Positions 8,021 through 17,468 of a stretch of 64,000 bases of DNA are shown here, one piece after another; the first letter of the stretch is position 1; every line of letters starts with the position of its first letter. The position numbers and the translations under genes are program-made. Origin of the DNA: Flavobacterium zhairuonense (GTDB lineage: Bacteria; Bacteroidota; Bacteroidia; Flavobacteriales; Flavobacteriaceae); NCBI RefSeq assembly GCF_004352915.1, contig NZ_SJSY01000071.1, forward strand, positions 124,001 to 188,000. The letters run 5' to 3'. The notes below the pieces were generated by a model that was not told where the DNA came from, did not search any database, and worked only from the letters and a program-made list of their open reading frames with translations.

Positions 8021-10471
8021 ATGAGAAAGATAACTTACGTTCTTACATTATTTTTTATTTTATTGATGTCTTTTCAGGGACATGCTCAGGATTTGCTTAA
8101 GTCTAAAGATTTGAGTACTGTAAAGGTTGATTATTTGTCAGATGATGATTTGGCAAAAATCAGTGCCCAATTAAAAAGTAATAATGCAACTCTTGATGAG
8201 ATTGAGTCAATAGCATTGTCAAAAGGGATGACTCAAACAGAGTTTAATAAACTGAGAGTTAAACTTACAGAGTATGAGAAGAAAATTGCAAAAGATTCTG
8301 AGAAAAATAAAACTACAGATAAAGACGGTAAGTCAAAGAAAACAGACAAAGATTCTGAATTTGGGAGAAAACAAGAAAAAATTAAAAATGACAAAGTAAA
8401 AGACTCATTAAATGCCTTGATTTTTGGCTCCGAATTATTTGATAATCCAACATTAAATTTTGAGCCTGATTTGAAACTGGCGACACCAATGAATTATGTT
8501 TTAGGCCCTGGTGACGAACTACAGGTTAGTGTTTATGGTGTTCAAGAATATAATGCCAGCATTCCAGTAAGCGTTGAGGGAAGAATAGCTATTGATTATG
8601 TTGGGCAAATTGCGGTTTCTGGAATGTCAATTGAAGTAGCCACTCAAAAGATAAAAGCGGCAATAGCAAGAGTATATAGTACTGTAAGATCAGGACAATC
8701 ACAAGTTAGTGTTAGTTTGAGCGGAATCAGAACTATTAAGATTACCATTGTTGGCGGAAAACAACCAGGAAATTATTCGATCTCATCATTGGCTACGGTC
8801 TATAATGCTTTGCATTTAGCTGGCGGTCCAGGAAAAAATGGAAGCTATCGAAATATTGAGTTGTTAAGAAACAATAAAGTTTACAGAAATATTGATATTT
8901 ACAAATTTTTAGTTAAAGGTGATCAATCTGATAATGTTACATTAAAAGATAATGATGTTATTAGAATTCCTTCATATATTGATCGCGTTGTAGTCGAGGG
9001 AGAGGTTAAGCGTCCTGGGATTTTCGAAATGAAAAAAGGAGAAAAATTCTCTGATTTATTAAATTTTGCATCTGGATTTAATGAATTTGCTTATACTGCT
9101 TCAGTAAATGTTTTGCAAAAAACAGGAAAAGAATTTAAAGTTCATGATATTAATGAAAGTGAGTATAATACCTATATACCACAATCAGGCGATGTTTTTA
9201 AAGTAACTAAAATTTTAAATCGTTTCGAAAACCGTATCAAAATTGAAGGTGCTGTTTTTAGACCAGATTATTATTCTTATAGTGAAGGAATGCGAATTTC
9301 GGATCTTATTACAAGAGCAGAAGGTCTTAAAGAAGATGCATATACAAAAAGAGCTCGAATTATTCGTTTAAAAACAGATTTAACCACTGAAATTGTAAAT
9401 GTTGATTTAGGAAGTGCATTGTCTGGGGATTTAAATGCTGACATTGAATTAAAAAGGGAAGATATTGTAACTGTTTATTCAATTTTAGATTTCAGAGAAG
9501 AATACAGAGTAACTATTGATGGTGAAGTTAAAAATCCTGGTGAGTATGAATATTTTGAAAATTTAACTTTAAATGATTTGGTTGTACAAGTAGGAGGACT
9601 TACCGGTTCAGCATCAAAAAGAGTTGAAATTGCTAGAATGGTGAAGTCTGATGTAATAGATGATACAGATCCCAAACGAGTTGAATTAATAGAGTTAGAA
9701 ATTACTGCAGATAACAATGAACAGGTGAAAAATTTTATACTAAAGCCTTTTGATGTAATCAATATACGTAAAATGGCTGTGTATGAAAAACCGCAAATGG
9801 TTACTGTTTCTGGAGCAGTAGGATACCCAGGGAAATACGTTTTGGCTAATAAAAAAGAAACAGTTTATAATGTGGTTATGCGAGCTGGAGGATTAACTTC
9901 TATTGCCAACCTAGATGGGATGAAAATTAAAAGACCAATTAAGCAAGAGCAGATTGAAAAAATTGAAAGTGTTGATTTGAATTTATCTAAAAATGATACT
10001 CTAAAAGAAAGGCTTGCTAAAAAATTAAAAGAAGATTTAAAATATGCTACTATTCCAGTTAATTGGGAAAAGATAGTAAAAGATAAAAATCATTATTCAA
10101 ATGTGACTTTATTTCCTGGTGATGAAATTGAAGTCGCAGTTTATAATGAAGGTGTAAAAGTTACTGGAAATGTCTTGCTTACTTCTGAAATTCCTTACAG
10201 AAGTGGTAAAGGATTTAAGTATTATATTAATGCGGTAGGAGGAGTTGATAATAAAGGATGGAAGAAAAAAGCATATATAATTTATCCAAATGGTAAAGCT
10301 GATGTAACAAGATCATTTTTGTTTTTTAGATCATATCCTACTGTAGAGCCAGATTCTCAAATTGTTGTTCCAGAAAAGCCAGAAACTAAAAAGATGAGTA
10401 CTGGAGAGTGGGTTAGTATTGGTAGTGTTTTAACTAGTTTGGCATTGCTTATTGTTACGGCTTTTAAATAA
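8021..10471 (+). CDS. wza: Wza-type polysaccharide export protein with multiple SLBB domains
   Basis: Protein of 816 residues with a signal peptide whose likely cleavage follows A22 (GHA/QD); there is no lipobox, unlike E. coli Wza. A Lys/Asp-rich, probably disordered stretch covers about 85-127. The poly-export domain begins near 159 (YVLGPGDELQVSVYG) and is followed by repeated SLBB units such as VEGEVKRPGIFE (326-337), further GEVKNPGEYEY and SGAVGYPGKYV. A hydrophobic helix occupies the last 20 residues. It is about twice the length of Wza, as is usual in Bacteroidota. Expected role: outer-membrane exit channel and periplasmic collar for the polymer. Confidence 0.9.
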   Translation: MRKITYVLTLFFILLMSFQGHAQDLLKSKDLSTVKVDYLSDDDLAKISAQLKSNNATLDEIESIALSKGMTQTEFNKLRVKLTEYEKKIAKDSEKNKTTDKDGKSKKTDKDSEFGRKQEKIKNDKVKDSLNALIFGSELFDNPTLNFEPDLKLATPMNYVLGPGDELQVSVYGVQEYNASIPVSVEGRIAIDYVGQIAVSGMSIEVATQKIKAAIARVYSTVRSGQSQVSVSLSGIRTIKITIVGGKQPGNYSISSLATVYNALHLAGGPGKNGSYRNIELLRNNKVYRNIDIYKFLVKGDQSDNVTLKDNDVIRIPSYIDRVVVEGEVKRPGIFEMKKGEKFSDLLNFASGFNEFAYTASVNVLQKTGKEFKVHDINESEYNTYIPQSGDVFKVTKILNRFENRIKIEGAVFRPDYYSYSEGMRISDLITRAEGLKEDAYTKRARIIRLKTDLTTEIVNVDLGSALSGDLNADIELKREDIVTVYSILDFREEYRVTIDGEVKNPGEYEYFENLTLNDLVVQVGGLTGSASKRVEIARMVKSDVIDDTDPKRVELIELEITADNNEQVKNFILKPFDVINIRKMAVYEKPQMVTVSGAVGYPGKYVLANKKETVYNVVMRAGGLTSIANLDGMKIKRPIKQEQIEKIESVDLNLSKNDTLKERLAKKLKEDLKYATIPVNWEKIVKDKNHYSNVTLFPGDEIEVAVYNEGVKVTGNVLLTSEIPYRSGKGFKYYINAVGGVDNKGWKKKAYIIYPNGKADVTRSFLFFRSYPTVEPDSQIVVPEKPETKKMSTGEWVSIGSVLTSLALLIVTAFK

Positions 10472-10477
10472 AAAGAA

Positions 10478-11554
10478 ATGATGGAGAAACAGTTAATTGA
10501 AAATGATGAAATTTCATTAAAAGTATTGGTTCAAAAAATAGGAGAATGGAAAGAATATTTATTATCACAATGGAAAATAATTATTCTAGCAGGAATAATT
10601 GGAGGAGTTTTAGGATTAACATTTTCGCTTATTAAGAAATCTACTTACACCGCAACTTTAACTTTTGCGTTGGAAGATGAAAAACCAGGCGGGGGATTGG
10701 GTGGTGCTCTTGGATTAGCAAGCTCATTTGGTTTTGATATCGGCGGCGGAGGTGGTAGTATATTCACAGGTTCAAATTTAACCGAGCTATTTAAATCACG
10801 CTTGATGGTTCAGAAAACTCTACTGTCTCCAGTGAAGATAAATGGTAAAAAAATTTCTTTGGCCGAGATGTATATTGAGAATAATGAGTGGAGAAAGAAT
10901 TGGGATGATGATTCTAAACTGAAAAACATACAATTTGTACCTGGGAGTAATCCCCAGAAGTTTACACGAATACAAGATAGTATTTTAGGAGTCATATATA
11001 GTAATCTTTTGAAAACTTCTTTAGCAGTAGCTCAAAAGGATAAAAAAATATCAATTATCACAATGGATGTGACTTCTGATAACGAATTGTTTTCTCTTTA
11101 TTTTTGCGAAACACTTGCAAAACAAGTGGGTGAGTTTTATGTTGATACAAAAAGTAAAAAGGCTCGTATGAATATGCAAATTTTAGAGCATCAGGTCGAT
11201 TCTGTTCGATCTGAATTAAATGGTGCAATTACTGGCGTTGCTCTTGCCAACGACAATACTTTTAATTTGAATCCAGCCCTTAACGTGCGTAGGACACCTT
11301 CGGCTAGAAGGCAAGTAGATGTACAAGCAAATACTGCTATACTTACAGAGTTAGTTAAACAAAGTGAATTAGCAAAAGTAACTTTACGAAAAGAAACGCC
11401 TTTAATTCAAGTTATAGACCGACCAATTCTGCCACTACATAAAGAACGTTTAGGAAAAGCAAAAGGCATTATTATTGGAGGGCTTTTAGTTGGGTTTCTG
11501 ACTGTTTTAGGGTTGATCTTTAAAAGGGTGCTAAAAGGCTTAGAGATTGTTTAA
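10478..11554 (+). CDS. wzz: Wzz-like chain-length determinant
   Basis: Protein of 358 residues with a membrane helix at about 32-54 and another near 327-352, enclosing a periplasmic domain with helical coiled segments. The proline-containing stretch DRPILPLHKERLGKAKG before the second helix is typical of Wzz proteins. A glycine-rich segment lies at about 69-90. There is no kinase domain, so it is the PCP-1 type and differs from the Wzc-type protein at the start of the window. It follows the exporter by 6 bases. Likely job: setting chain length for a Wzy-made polymer. Confidence 0.88.
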   Translation: MMEKQLIENDEISLKVLVQKIGEWKEYLLSQWKIIILAGIIGGVLGLTFSLIKKSTYTATLTFALEDEKPGGGLGGALGLASSFGFDIGGGGGSIFTGSNLTELFKSRLMVQKTLLSPVKINGKKISLAEMYIENNEWRKNWDDDSKLKNIQFVPGSNPQKFTRIQDSILGVIYSNLLKTSLAVAQKDKKISIITMDVTSDNELFSLYFCETLAKQVGEFYVDTKSKKARMNMQILEHQVDSVRSELNGAITGVALANDNTFNLNPALNVRRTPSARRQVDVQANTAILTELVKQSELAKVTLRKETPLIQVIDRPILPLHKERLGKAKGIIIGGLLVGFLTVLGLIFKRVLKGLEIV

Positions 11555-11605
11555 GGTTGACATGCTTAGTTTTAAATAATTTTATTTGTAAACGGAGAAG
11601 AGAAA

Positions 11606-11640
11606 CTTAACAAAATTACAATTTGTGATTTTTTGTTAAG
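11606..11640. repeat. Inverted repeat in the gap before the amino-sugar cassette
   Basis: CTTAACAAAA (11606-11615) and its exact complement (11631-11640) flank a 15-base AT-rich spacer. No T run follows on the + strand, so a Rho-independent terminator is unlikely. It could be an operator or a weak RNA hairpin in the 148-base gap. No consensus promoter was found beside it. Confidence 0.45.
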
Positions 11641-11702
11641 CAATTAGAATAAATAAATGTAGCAAAGAACGGTGTTTTTTATGCTGACCAATTAGTAAAT
11701 AA

Positions 11703-12104
11703 ATGGAACTAAAAATTATAAGTTTCCCTAAGATACATGACCCTAGAGGAAATCTGACTTTTTTACAATATCCAACACAAATACCTTTCGAAATAAAGCG
11801 AACTTTTTGGACTTACGATGTTCCAGGTGGAGAGATACGCGGTGGACATGCTTATAAAACTCAAGAGGAAATTATTATTGCTTTAAGTGGAAGTTTTGAT
11901 GTAATAATTACAAATCCGGATGGTAGTACAGAAAAATATTCATTGAATAGAAGCTATTATGGGATATACTTACCAGCAAAAACATGGAGACATATAGAAA
12001 ATTTTTCTACAAATTCATTGGCTTTACATGTTTCAAGTGATTTTTTTACAAAGGAAGATTATATCAGAGATTTTGAAGAACTAAAAAAAATAAAGGATGT
12101 ATAG
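11703..12104 (+). CDS. dTDP-6-deoxyhexos-4-ulose 3,4-ketoisomerase-like cupin, first copy
   Basis: Cupin of 133 residues of the FdtA/QdtA family, which moves the keto group of dTDP-4-keto-6-deoxyglucose from C4 to C3. The core IPFEIKRTFWTYDVPGG and SGSFDVII match the family. The metal-independent active site of FdtA uses His49 and His51; this protein has His49 but Tyr51 (RGGHAYK). A second copy follows with an 8-base overlap. The first copy could have altered stereochemistry, act in a heterodimer, or be a scaffold. Product identity (Fuc3N or Qui3N branch) cannot be assigned from sequence alone. Confidence 0.85.
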   Translation: MELKIISFPKIHDPRGNLTFLQYPTQIPFEIKRTFWTYDVPGGEIRGGHAYKTQEEIIIALSGSFDVIITNPDGSTEKYSLNRSYYGIYLPAKTWRHIENFSTNSLALHVSSDFFTKEDYIRDFEELKKIKDV

Positions 12105-12519
12105 TGTTTCCGATTGCAAAGTAGTTGACTTGTCAAAGGTGCACAGTGATGCTGGTAATATTACTGTTTTAGAAAATAATGTTAATGTTCCTTTTGATAT
12201 TAAAAGAATTTATTATTTGTATGACGTTCCCATGGGAGCTGATAGAGGTGGACATGGTCATTACAAATTACAGCAATATATAGTTGCTGCCAGTGGTTCA
12301 TTTACATTTGTTTTAGATGATGGTATTACTAGAAAAGATTTTTTTTTAAATGACCCTTCAAAGGCATTGCATATATTGCCTGGTATTTGGAGAGAGATTA
12401 AAAGTTTTTCGAGTGGTTCTATTTGTCTAGTATTGGCTTCTGCTGAATATGAAGAGTCAGACTATATTAGAGAGTACGATGAATATTTAAAATATAAGAA
12501 TGATACACCCACTATCTGA
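12097..12519 (+). CDS. fdtA: dTDP-6-deoxyhexos-4-ulose 3,4-ketoisomerase, second copy
   Basis: Cupin of 140 residues, clearly related to its upstream neighbour (VPFDIKRIYYLYDVPMG, ASGSFTFVLDDG). It keeps both active-site histidines as RGGHGHYK (His53 and His55, equivalent to FdtA His49 and His51), so it is the better candidate for the active 3,4-ketoisomerase. It overlaps the next gene by 20 bases. The order with the acetyltransferase and aminotransferase gives a complete route from the RmlB product to a 3-acetamido-3,6-dideoxyhexose. FdtA and QdtA differ only in stereochemistry, so the symbol is a family label. Confidence 0.85.
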   Translation: MYSVSDCKVVDLSKVHSDAGNITVLENNVNVPFDIKRIYYLYDVPMGADRGGHGHYKLQQYIVAASGSFTFVLDDGITRKDFFLNDPSKALHILPGIWREIKSFSSGSICLVLASAEYEESDYIREYDEYLKYKNDTPTI

Positions 12520-13042
12520 TGTGCAAACAAAAAAAATTGGAGAGGAATCTTTTGTCTGGCAATTTTCAATTATACTTAAGGGAGCATCGATTGGAAAGCG
12601 ATGCAATATAAATTGTAATGTTTTTATAGAGAATGATGTTTTTATTGGCGATGATGTTACCATAAAACCAGGTGTACAAATTTGGGATGGTGTTTTGATA
12701 AAAAATAAAGTAATGATAGGCCCAAATGTTACTTTCACTAATGACAGAATCCCTATTTCTAAAAATAAAGATTATAAAAACGAGAAAACAATTGTCAATG
12801 AGTCTGTTTCAATAGGAGCAAATTCTACAATTTTATGTGGAATTGAAATCGGAGCTAAAACATTAATCGGAGCAGGAAGTGTATTGACAAAAAGTACTCC
12901 ACCATATACCGTTTGGTACGGTAATCCTGCAACACATAAAGGTTATATTACTGATGATTCTCATTTACTAAATTTAGATTTAATAGATGAAAACACGGGA
13001 GAAGAATATTTTTTAGAAGGATTTAAACCAGTAAAAAAATGA
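12500..13042 (+). CDS. fdtC: dTDP-3-amino-3,6-dideoxyhexose N-acetyltransferase, FdtC/QdtC-like
   Basis: Left-handed beta-helix acyltransferase of 180 residues built from hexapeptide repeats (IGKRCN, IGDDVT, IGPNVT, IGANST, IGAGSV), with the family end motif [15 protein letters not shown]. It would transfer acetyl from acetyl-CoA to the 3-amino group made by the next gene's product. It overlaps the upstream isomerase by 20 bases and the downstream aminotransferase by 4 bases, so the three are probably translated together. A general sugar O-acetyltransferase is the alternative, but the neighbours favour FdtC/QdtC. Confidence 0.82.
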   Translation: MIHPLSDVQTKKIGEESFVWQFSIILKGASIGKRCNINCNVFIENDVFIGDDVTIKPGVQIWDGVLIKNKVMIGPNVTFTNDRIPISKNKDYKNEKTIVNESVSIGANSTILCGIEIGAKTLIGAGSVLTKSTPPYTVWYGNPATHKGYITDDSHLLNLDLIDENTGEEYFLEGFKPVKK

Positions 13043-14139
13043 TTAAATTTTTAGATTTACAAGAAATAAATGCTCAATATGCAGAAGAACTTAAAAAAGT
13101 AGCAGCTGAAGTAATTGATAGTGGTTGGTATTTATTAGGGGAACAAGTAAAAAGATTTGAAAGCAATTTAGAAACTTTTCAAGAAGGTGGACATGCTATA
13201 GCTGTTGCTAATGGATTAGATGCGTTGCGCCTTATTCTTAAAGCTTATATAGAAATGGGTGTTCTGCAAGAAGGTGACGAAATTATAGTTCCTGCCAATA
13301 CCTACATAGCTTCAGTACTGGCAATTACAGATAATAAACTAGTGCCAGTTTTGGTCGAACCTAATTTAAGTACTTTCAACTTAGATTTGAATTTGATTGA
13401 AAATAAAATTACTCCGAAAACTAAAGCTATTATGGTAGTTCACTTATATGGAAGAATTTGTTGGGGTGAACAGTTAGAGATTCTGGCTAAAAAGTTTAGT
13501 TTAAAAATTATTGAAGATAATGCTCAAGCGATAGGTGCTCGATGGAACGGAATTAGAACAGGGAATCTCGGTGATGCTGCTGGTTTTAGTTTTTATCCAG
13601 GAAAGAATCTTGGGGCACTAGGAGATTCGGGTGCAGTTACGACTAAAAATCCAGATTTAGCAAAAGTTATACGTGCTTTGGCTAATTATGGTTCTGCTGA
13701 AAAATATGTAAATCAGTTTCAAGGTCTAAATAGTCGCATGGACGAACTACAAGCGGGTTTTTTGAATGTTAAGTTGCGCTACGTTGACTCTGAATTAGTA
13801 CGTCGTCAAGAAATAGCAAATCTTTATATTAAAAATATAAAGAATGAAAGAATAATTTTGCCAGAAAGTGGTGAATTAGGAACTCATGTTTGGCATCTTT
13901 TCGTGTTGCGCGTTTCTAACCGTAAAGATTTGCAAGATTATTTACTAAAAAATAACATACAAACATTAATACATTATCCCATACCGCCCCATAAACAGAA
14001 ATGTTATTCTGATTTAAAAGATTTAGTCTTACCAATAACAGAACTGATTCATAATGAAGTTTTGAGTTTACCAATAAGTCCTGTTATGAAAAGTGATGAG
14101 GTTTTTAAAGTTATTGAAGTTTTAAATAATTACAAATAA
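13039..14139 (+). CDS. fdtB: PLP-dependent 3-aminotransferase for dTDP-3-keto-6-deoxyhexose, FdtB/QdtB-like
   Basis: DegT/DnrJ/EryC1 family protein of 366 residues. The PLP-binding Lys189 is in [13 protein letters not shown], Asp160 and Gln163 are in [11 protein letters not shown], and PANTYIAS marks the substrate region. It would aminate the 3-keto sugar made by the ketoisomerase, using glutamate. The four-base ATGA overlap with the acetyltransferase and the adjacency to two FdtA-like genes make the 3-amino assignment much more likely than a 4-amino one. Confidence 0.88.
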   Translation: MIKFLDLQEINAQYAEELKKVAAEVIDSGWYLLGEQVKRFESNLETFQEGGHAIAVANGLDALRLILKAYIEMGVLQEGDEIIVPANTYIASVLAITDNKLVPVLVEPNLSTFNLDLNLIENKITPKTKAIMVVHLYGRICWGEQLEILAKKFSLKIIEDNAQAIGARWNGIRTGNLGDAAGFSFYPGKNLGALGDSGAVTTKNPDLAKVIRALANYGSAEKYVNQFQGLNSRMDELQAGFLNVKLRYVDSELVRRQEIANLYIKNIKNERIILPESGELGTHVWHLFVLRVSNRKDLQDYLLKNNIQTLIHYPIPPHKQKCYSDLKDLVLPITELIHNEVLSLPISPVMKSDEVFKVIEVLNNYK

Positions 14140-14177
14140 AAATTTAAATAATAAATTATTTTTTATTCAAGGTACTA

Positions 14178-14861
14178 ATGATAAGGCGGAAAATAAAAAC
14201 ATTACTTAAAAATCCTTTTATTGTATTTAATATATTGATTTGTAAATTAATGTCAATTTATTATTCTCGATTGATCGATGAAGGAAATGGCAGAATAATC
14301 ATAACTGATCCATTTCTTAGACTGAAAGTTAACAAAAATTTTGATGCAAAATTTATAGTTAATGGTAACGTTACAATAAGTTCGCATATTGGTGGAAGAT
14401 CACCAGTTGTTATATGTTTAGGAATAAATTCTATTTTAAAGATTGATGGAGATTTCATTATTGGTAATGGAGTAAAAATTGATTTGAGTGATAAAGCTAA
14501 TTTATATATTGGAGGAAAAGATTTAGAATCAGGTTCTGGAATTACGGCTGACACAATATTGATGTGTAATAAAAAAATTCATATTGGGAAAGATTTTTTA
14601 TGCGCATGGGGTGTATTTATTAGCGATTCTGATTGGCATAAGATTGGTGGACAACAACATCAAATAGATGTTATTATTGGTGATCACGTATGGGTTGCAA
14701 ATAACTCTTCAATATTAAAAGGTTCAGTCATTGGAAATAATTCAATAATTGCTGGTCAGAGTAAAATTATTAATAAAGAATACGCTCCAAATTCTTTATT
14801 AGCTGGTATACCTGCAAAAGTGGTTAAAACTGATATTAATTGGTCAAGAGATATTATCTAG
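14178..14861 (+). CDS. Hexapeptide-repeat acyltransferase, probably sugar O-acetyltransferase
   Basis: Protein of 227 residues. The C-terminal half is a left-handed beta-helix of the LbetaH/WbbJ type (HIGKDFLCAWGVFISDSDWH, IIGDHVWVANNSSILKG, NSLLAGIPAKVVK). The D-x-x-H-like segment DSDWHKIGG is a variant of the usual catalytic region. The N-terminal 30 residues are basic and hydrophobic and may touch the membrane. The acceptor is unknown; it is probably a sugar in the repeat unit made by this Wzx/Wzy module. Confidence 0.75.
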   Translation: MIRRKIKTLLKNPFIVFNILICKLMSIYYSRLIDEGNGRIIITDPFLRLKVNKNFDAKFIVNGNVTISSHIGGRSPVVICLGINSILKIDGDFIIGNGVKIDLSDKANLYIGGKDLESGSGITADTILMCNKKIHIGKDFLCAWGVFISDSDWHKIGGQQHQIDVIIGDHVWVANNSSILKGSVIGNNSIIAGQSKIINKEYAPNSLLAGIPAKVVKTDINWSRDII

Positions 14862-15013
14862 TTTAATGTCAATGATTTAGTGTTTTAAGTTGTGTTTTAA
14901 AGCTTTAAAGGATATTGCCTCAAGATTTACTATCAATAAAGAATAAATAATTAAGGTTATATTTTCATACCTAGACCTTTTAAAAGTTTAGGAAAAAATA
15001 TTTATTATTAAAC

Positions 15014-16006
15014 ATGAAGAATTTGAAAAAGGAAAACAATTATTTTATATATGATCAGCCTATAGTTATAAATTTTAAATTTTATACAAAACTATTATTG
15101 TTATCAGTCCTAGATATTGTTTATATTATTATACTTAAATTGTATAATAATAAAATAAAAAAGAAAGAATTTGGCGTGTCAATTTGTGCGATATTTAAGA
15201 ATGAGGCTCATAACATGAAAGAATGGATTGAATTTCATAGAATTGTAGGGATTGAACATTTTTATCTTTATAACAATTTTTCAAATGACAATTACTTAGA
15301 AGTTTTAGATTCTTACGTAAAGGATGGTTTAGTTACTTTGATTGAATGGCCCGTAGAAAAAGGTCAATTTCCAGCATATCAGCATTTTTATGAAAATTAC
15401 AGAAATTCAACTAATTGGGTGACTTTTTTAGATTTAGATGAATTTGTAACTCCATTTTATAAAAAAACAATTTCTGAATGGTTAATAAATTATAAAAATT
15501 ATCCTTGTATCGTACTTTATTGGAAAATGTTTGGGAGCTCTGGTAAAATACAACATGATTTTGATAAATTAACTACCGAGCAGTACACTGTGAGTTGGGA
15601 TAAAATGGCAACAGTGGGAAAAGTCTTTTTGAATACTGATTTTGATATTTCGTCATTTGATGCTAATGTTCATCATGCAACAGTGGTCAAGGTTAAATTA
15701 TTCAATAGATTATTTTTGATACCACCAATAAATGAATTTAAGAAAATTATCCGATGGGATATCCATAGAATGGGCTTTTTAAATAAATCATTTACTATTC
15801 AAATTAATCATTATTGGAGTAAATCTTTTGGTTATTATTTTGAAAATAAGGTTAAGAGAGGCGATGTGAATAATCATGATAGAACGATTGATCAATTTTA
15901 TTATACTGAATTTTTTAATAGATCTTCTGATTATAAAATTTTCAAATATTTAATTGAGTTGCGTAGAGCATTGGGGCAAACCAAAACAATGGAAATAGAT
16001 GAGTAA
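15014..16006 (+). CDS. Glycosyltransferase, family 92-like (GT-A)
   Basis: Protein of 330 residues. An N-terminal hydrophobic helix at about 26-44 is followed by a GT-A catalytic domain with SICAIFKNEAHNMKEWIEFH (57-76), YLYNN (85-89) and the metal-binding DLD at 140-142 in TFLDLDEFV. This pattern is typical of the DUF23/GT92-like group. Donor and acceptor are unknown; by position it adds one sugar of the Wzx/Wzy repeat unit. It overlaps the flippase gene by 8 bases. A 152-base gap upstream shows no clear promoter. Confidence 0.8.
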   Translation: MKNLKKENNYFIYDQPIVINFKFYTKLLLLSVLDIVYIIILKLYNNKIKKKEFGVSICAIFKNEAHNMKEWIEFHRIVGIEHFYLYNNFSNDNYLEVLDSYVKDGLVTLIEWPVEKGQFPAYQHFYENYRNSTNWVTFLDLDEFVTPFYKKTISEWLINYKNYPCIVLYWKMFGSSGKIQHDFDKLTTEQYTVSWDKMATVGKVFLNTDFDISSFDANVHHATVVKVKLFNRLFLIPPINEFKKIIRWDIHRMGFLNKSFTIQINHYWSKSFGYYFENKVKRGDVNNHDRTIDQFYYTEFFNRSSDYKIFKYLIELRRALGQTKTMEIDE

Positions 16007-17468
16007 TGCATCACAAAAGCAGATTCTTAGAGCTACAAGTATTATAGGAGGGACACAATTTTTGACTATTGCAATTGGCATTCTTAGAACCAAAATTTTG
16101 GCTATATTACTAGGGCCTTATGGTTTAGGTATGGTAGGGATGTTCCAATCTATAATTGATTTGGTCCGCAATCTTACTGGTTTTGGAATTAATTACAGTG
16201 CAGTAAAAGATGTCGCAGAGGCAGAAGCTTCTGGTGAAATACAAAGAGTTAATCAAACTATTACGGTATTAAGAAGTTTGGTATTATGGACAGGTTTTCT
16301 AGGATTTACTTTAACTGTAATTCTGGCACAACCATTGAGTATATTCACTTTCGGTAATGGGGATAACGCCTTAAGTGTTGCATGTTTGTCAATAACACTT
16401 CTTTTAACTAGTATTTCCGGAGGACAATTAGCATTGCTGCAAGGAAAACGTGAAATAAAATTTATGGCTTTAGCATCATTATATGGTGCTGTATATAGTA
16501 CTTTGATTAGTATTGTAATTTACTATTTTTTCGGAGTAAGTGGTATAGTGCCAGTACTAATTCTTTCTTCAATTATACCTTTAATTCTCTCTTCTTATTA
16601 CTCAAGAAAAATTTCTTATAGTAGACAGCAATTACCAATTAAGCTAATAGTGTCAAAAGGGCTAGGAATGGCTAAATTAGGCTTTTTTATTGTGGTTAGT
16701 GGTTTTATGGCTACTCTGACGCTTTATTTGATTCGGATAATTATTGCTGACAAAATGAACATAGAGGGGGTTGGTTTTTTTCAGGCGTCTTGGATGATAA
16801 GTACTACATATATAGGAATTATACTGAATGCAATGTTATCTGATTTTTTTCCTCGATTGAGCGCAATTAATAATGATAAAAATGAATCTAATAAGTTAGT
16901 AAATGAGCAATTAGAGATAGCATTAGTTTTAGGCACTCCAATGATAATTTTTTTAATAGCTTCTGCAAGTTTTTTAATTAAATTATTATACAGTGCTTCT
17001 TTTACAAGTACGGTTTCTATTTTGCAATGGCAACTTTTTGGGGCTTTTTTTACTTTAATTTCTTGGCCATTAGGGGTTTTGTTTTTAGCTAAGAATAAAG
17101 GTAAATTCTCTGTGACCACGGATGCCTTATGGTGTCTATTGTTTTTAGGAATAGTATATTTTGGATGGAATTACTATAGTTTTGTTGTTCTGGGAATTGG
17201 TGACTCGATAGCACTTTTCTTTAAGTTACTGCTAGTGATTTTTTTAGTTAAGAAAATTAATGGCTTTTACTTTAGCAAAAAAAACATATTAAATATTGGG
17301 TTTTATGGTTTATTTACATTTTTAACCATGTTAAATGTTCTTTTTTTTGAAAGTTATAGTCAATATTTTATAAGTGCTTTATTATTAGTAGTTGTTGGTA
17401 TTAAAAGTTTAAAGACATTAAACAATCTGTATAATTTTAAAGAAAAGTTTAAGAAATTGAAACTATGA
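15999..17468 (+). CDS. wzx: Wzx-type O-unit flippase
   Basis: Protein of 489 residues, almost wholly hydrophobic with about twelve to fourteen predicted membrane helices. The start (ASIIGGTQFLTIAIGILRTK-like: TSIIGGTQFLTI, ILRTKILAILLGPYGLG) is typical of MOP-superfamily polysaccharide flippases. It would move undecaprenyl-PP-linked units across the inner membrane. It overlaps the upstream glycosyltransferase by 8 bases and the next gene by 4. With the Wzy-like protein at 20995 it defines a Wzx/Wzy-dependent pathway in this half of the window. Confidence 0.9.
   Translation: MSNASQKQILRATSIIGGTQFLTIAIGILRTKILAILLGPYGLGMVGMFQSIIDLVRNLTGFGINYSAVKDVAEAEASGEIQRVNQTITVLRSLVLWTGFLGFTLTVILAQPLSIFTFGNGDNALSVACLSITLLLTSISGGQLALLQGKREIKFMALASLYGAVYSTLISIVIYYFFGVSGIVPVLILSSIIPLILSSYYSRKISYSRQQLPIKLIVSKGLGMAKLGFFIVVSGFMATLTLYLIRIIIADKMNIEGVGFFQASWMISTTYIGIILNAMLSDFFPRLSAINNDKNESNKLVNEQLEIALVLGTPMIIFLIASASFLIKLLYSASFTSTVSILQWQLFGAFFTLISWPLGVLFLAKNKGKFSVTTDALWCLLFLGIVYFGWNYYSFVVLGIGDSIALFFKLLLVIFLVKKINGFYFSKKNILNIGFYGLFTFLTMLNVLFFESYSQYFISALLLVVVGIKSLKTLNNLYNFKEKFKKLKL

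Noticed and set aside
11606..11640. Inverted repeat as a Rho-independent terminator
   Set aside because: No T run follows the stem on the + strand, so it is listed only as a repeat.
14940..15000. Imperfect hairpin with CCTA and TAGG arms before the 15014 gene
   Set aside because: Pairing is broken by mismatches and a bulge, and A-rich rather than T-rich sequence follows, so it is probably chance in AT-rich DNA.
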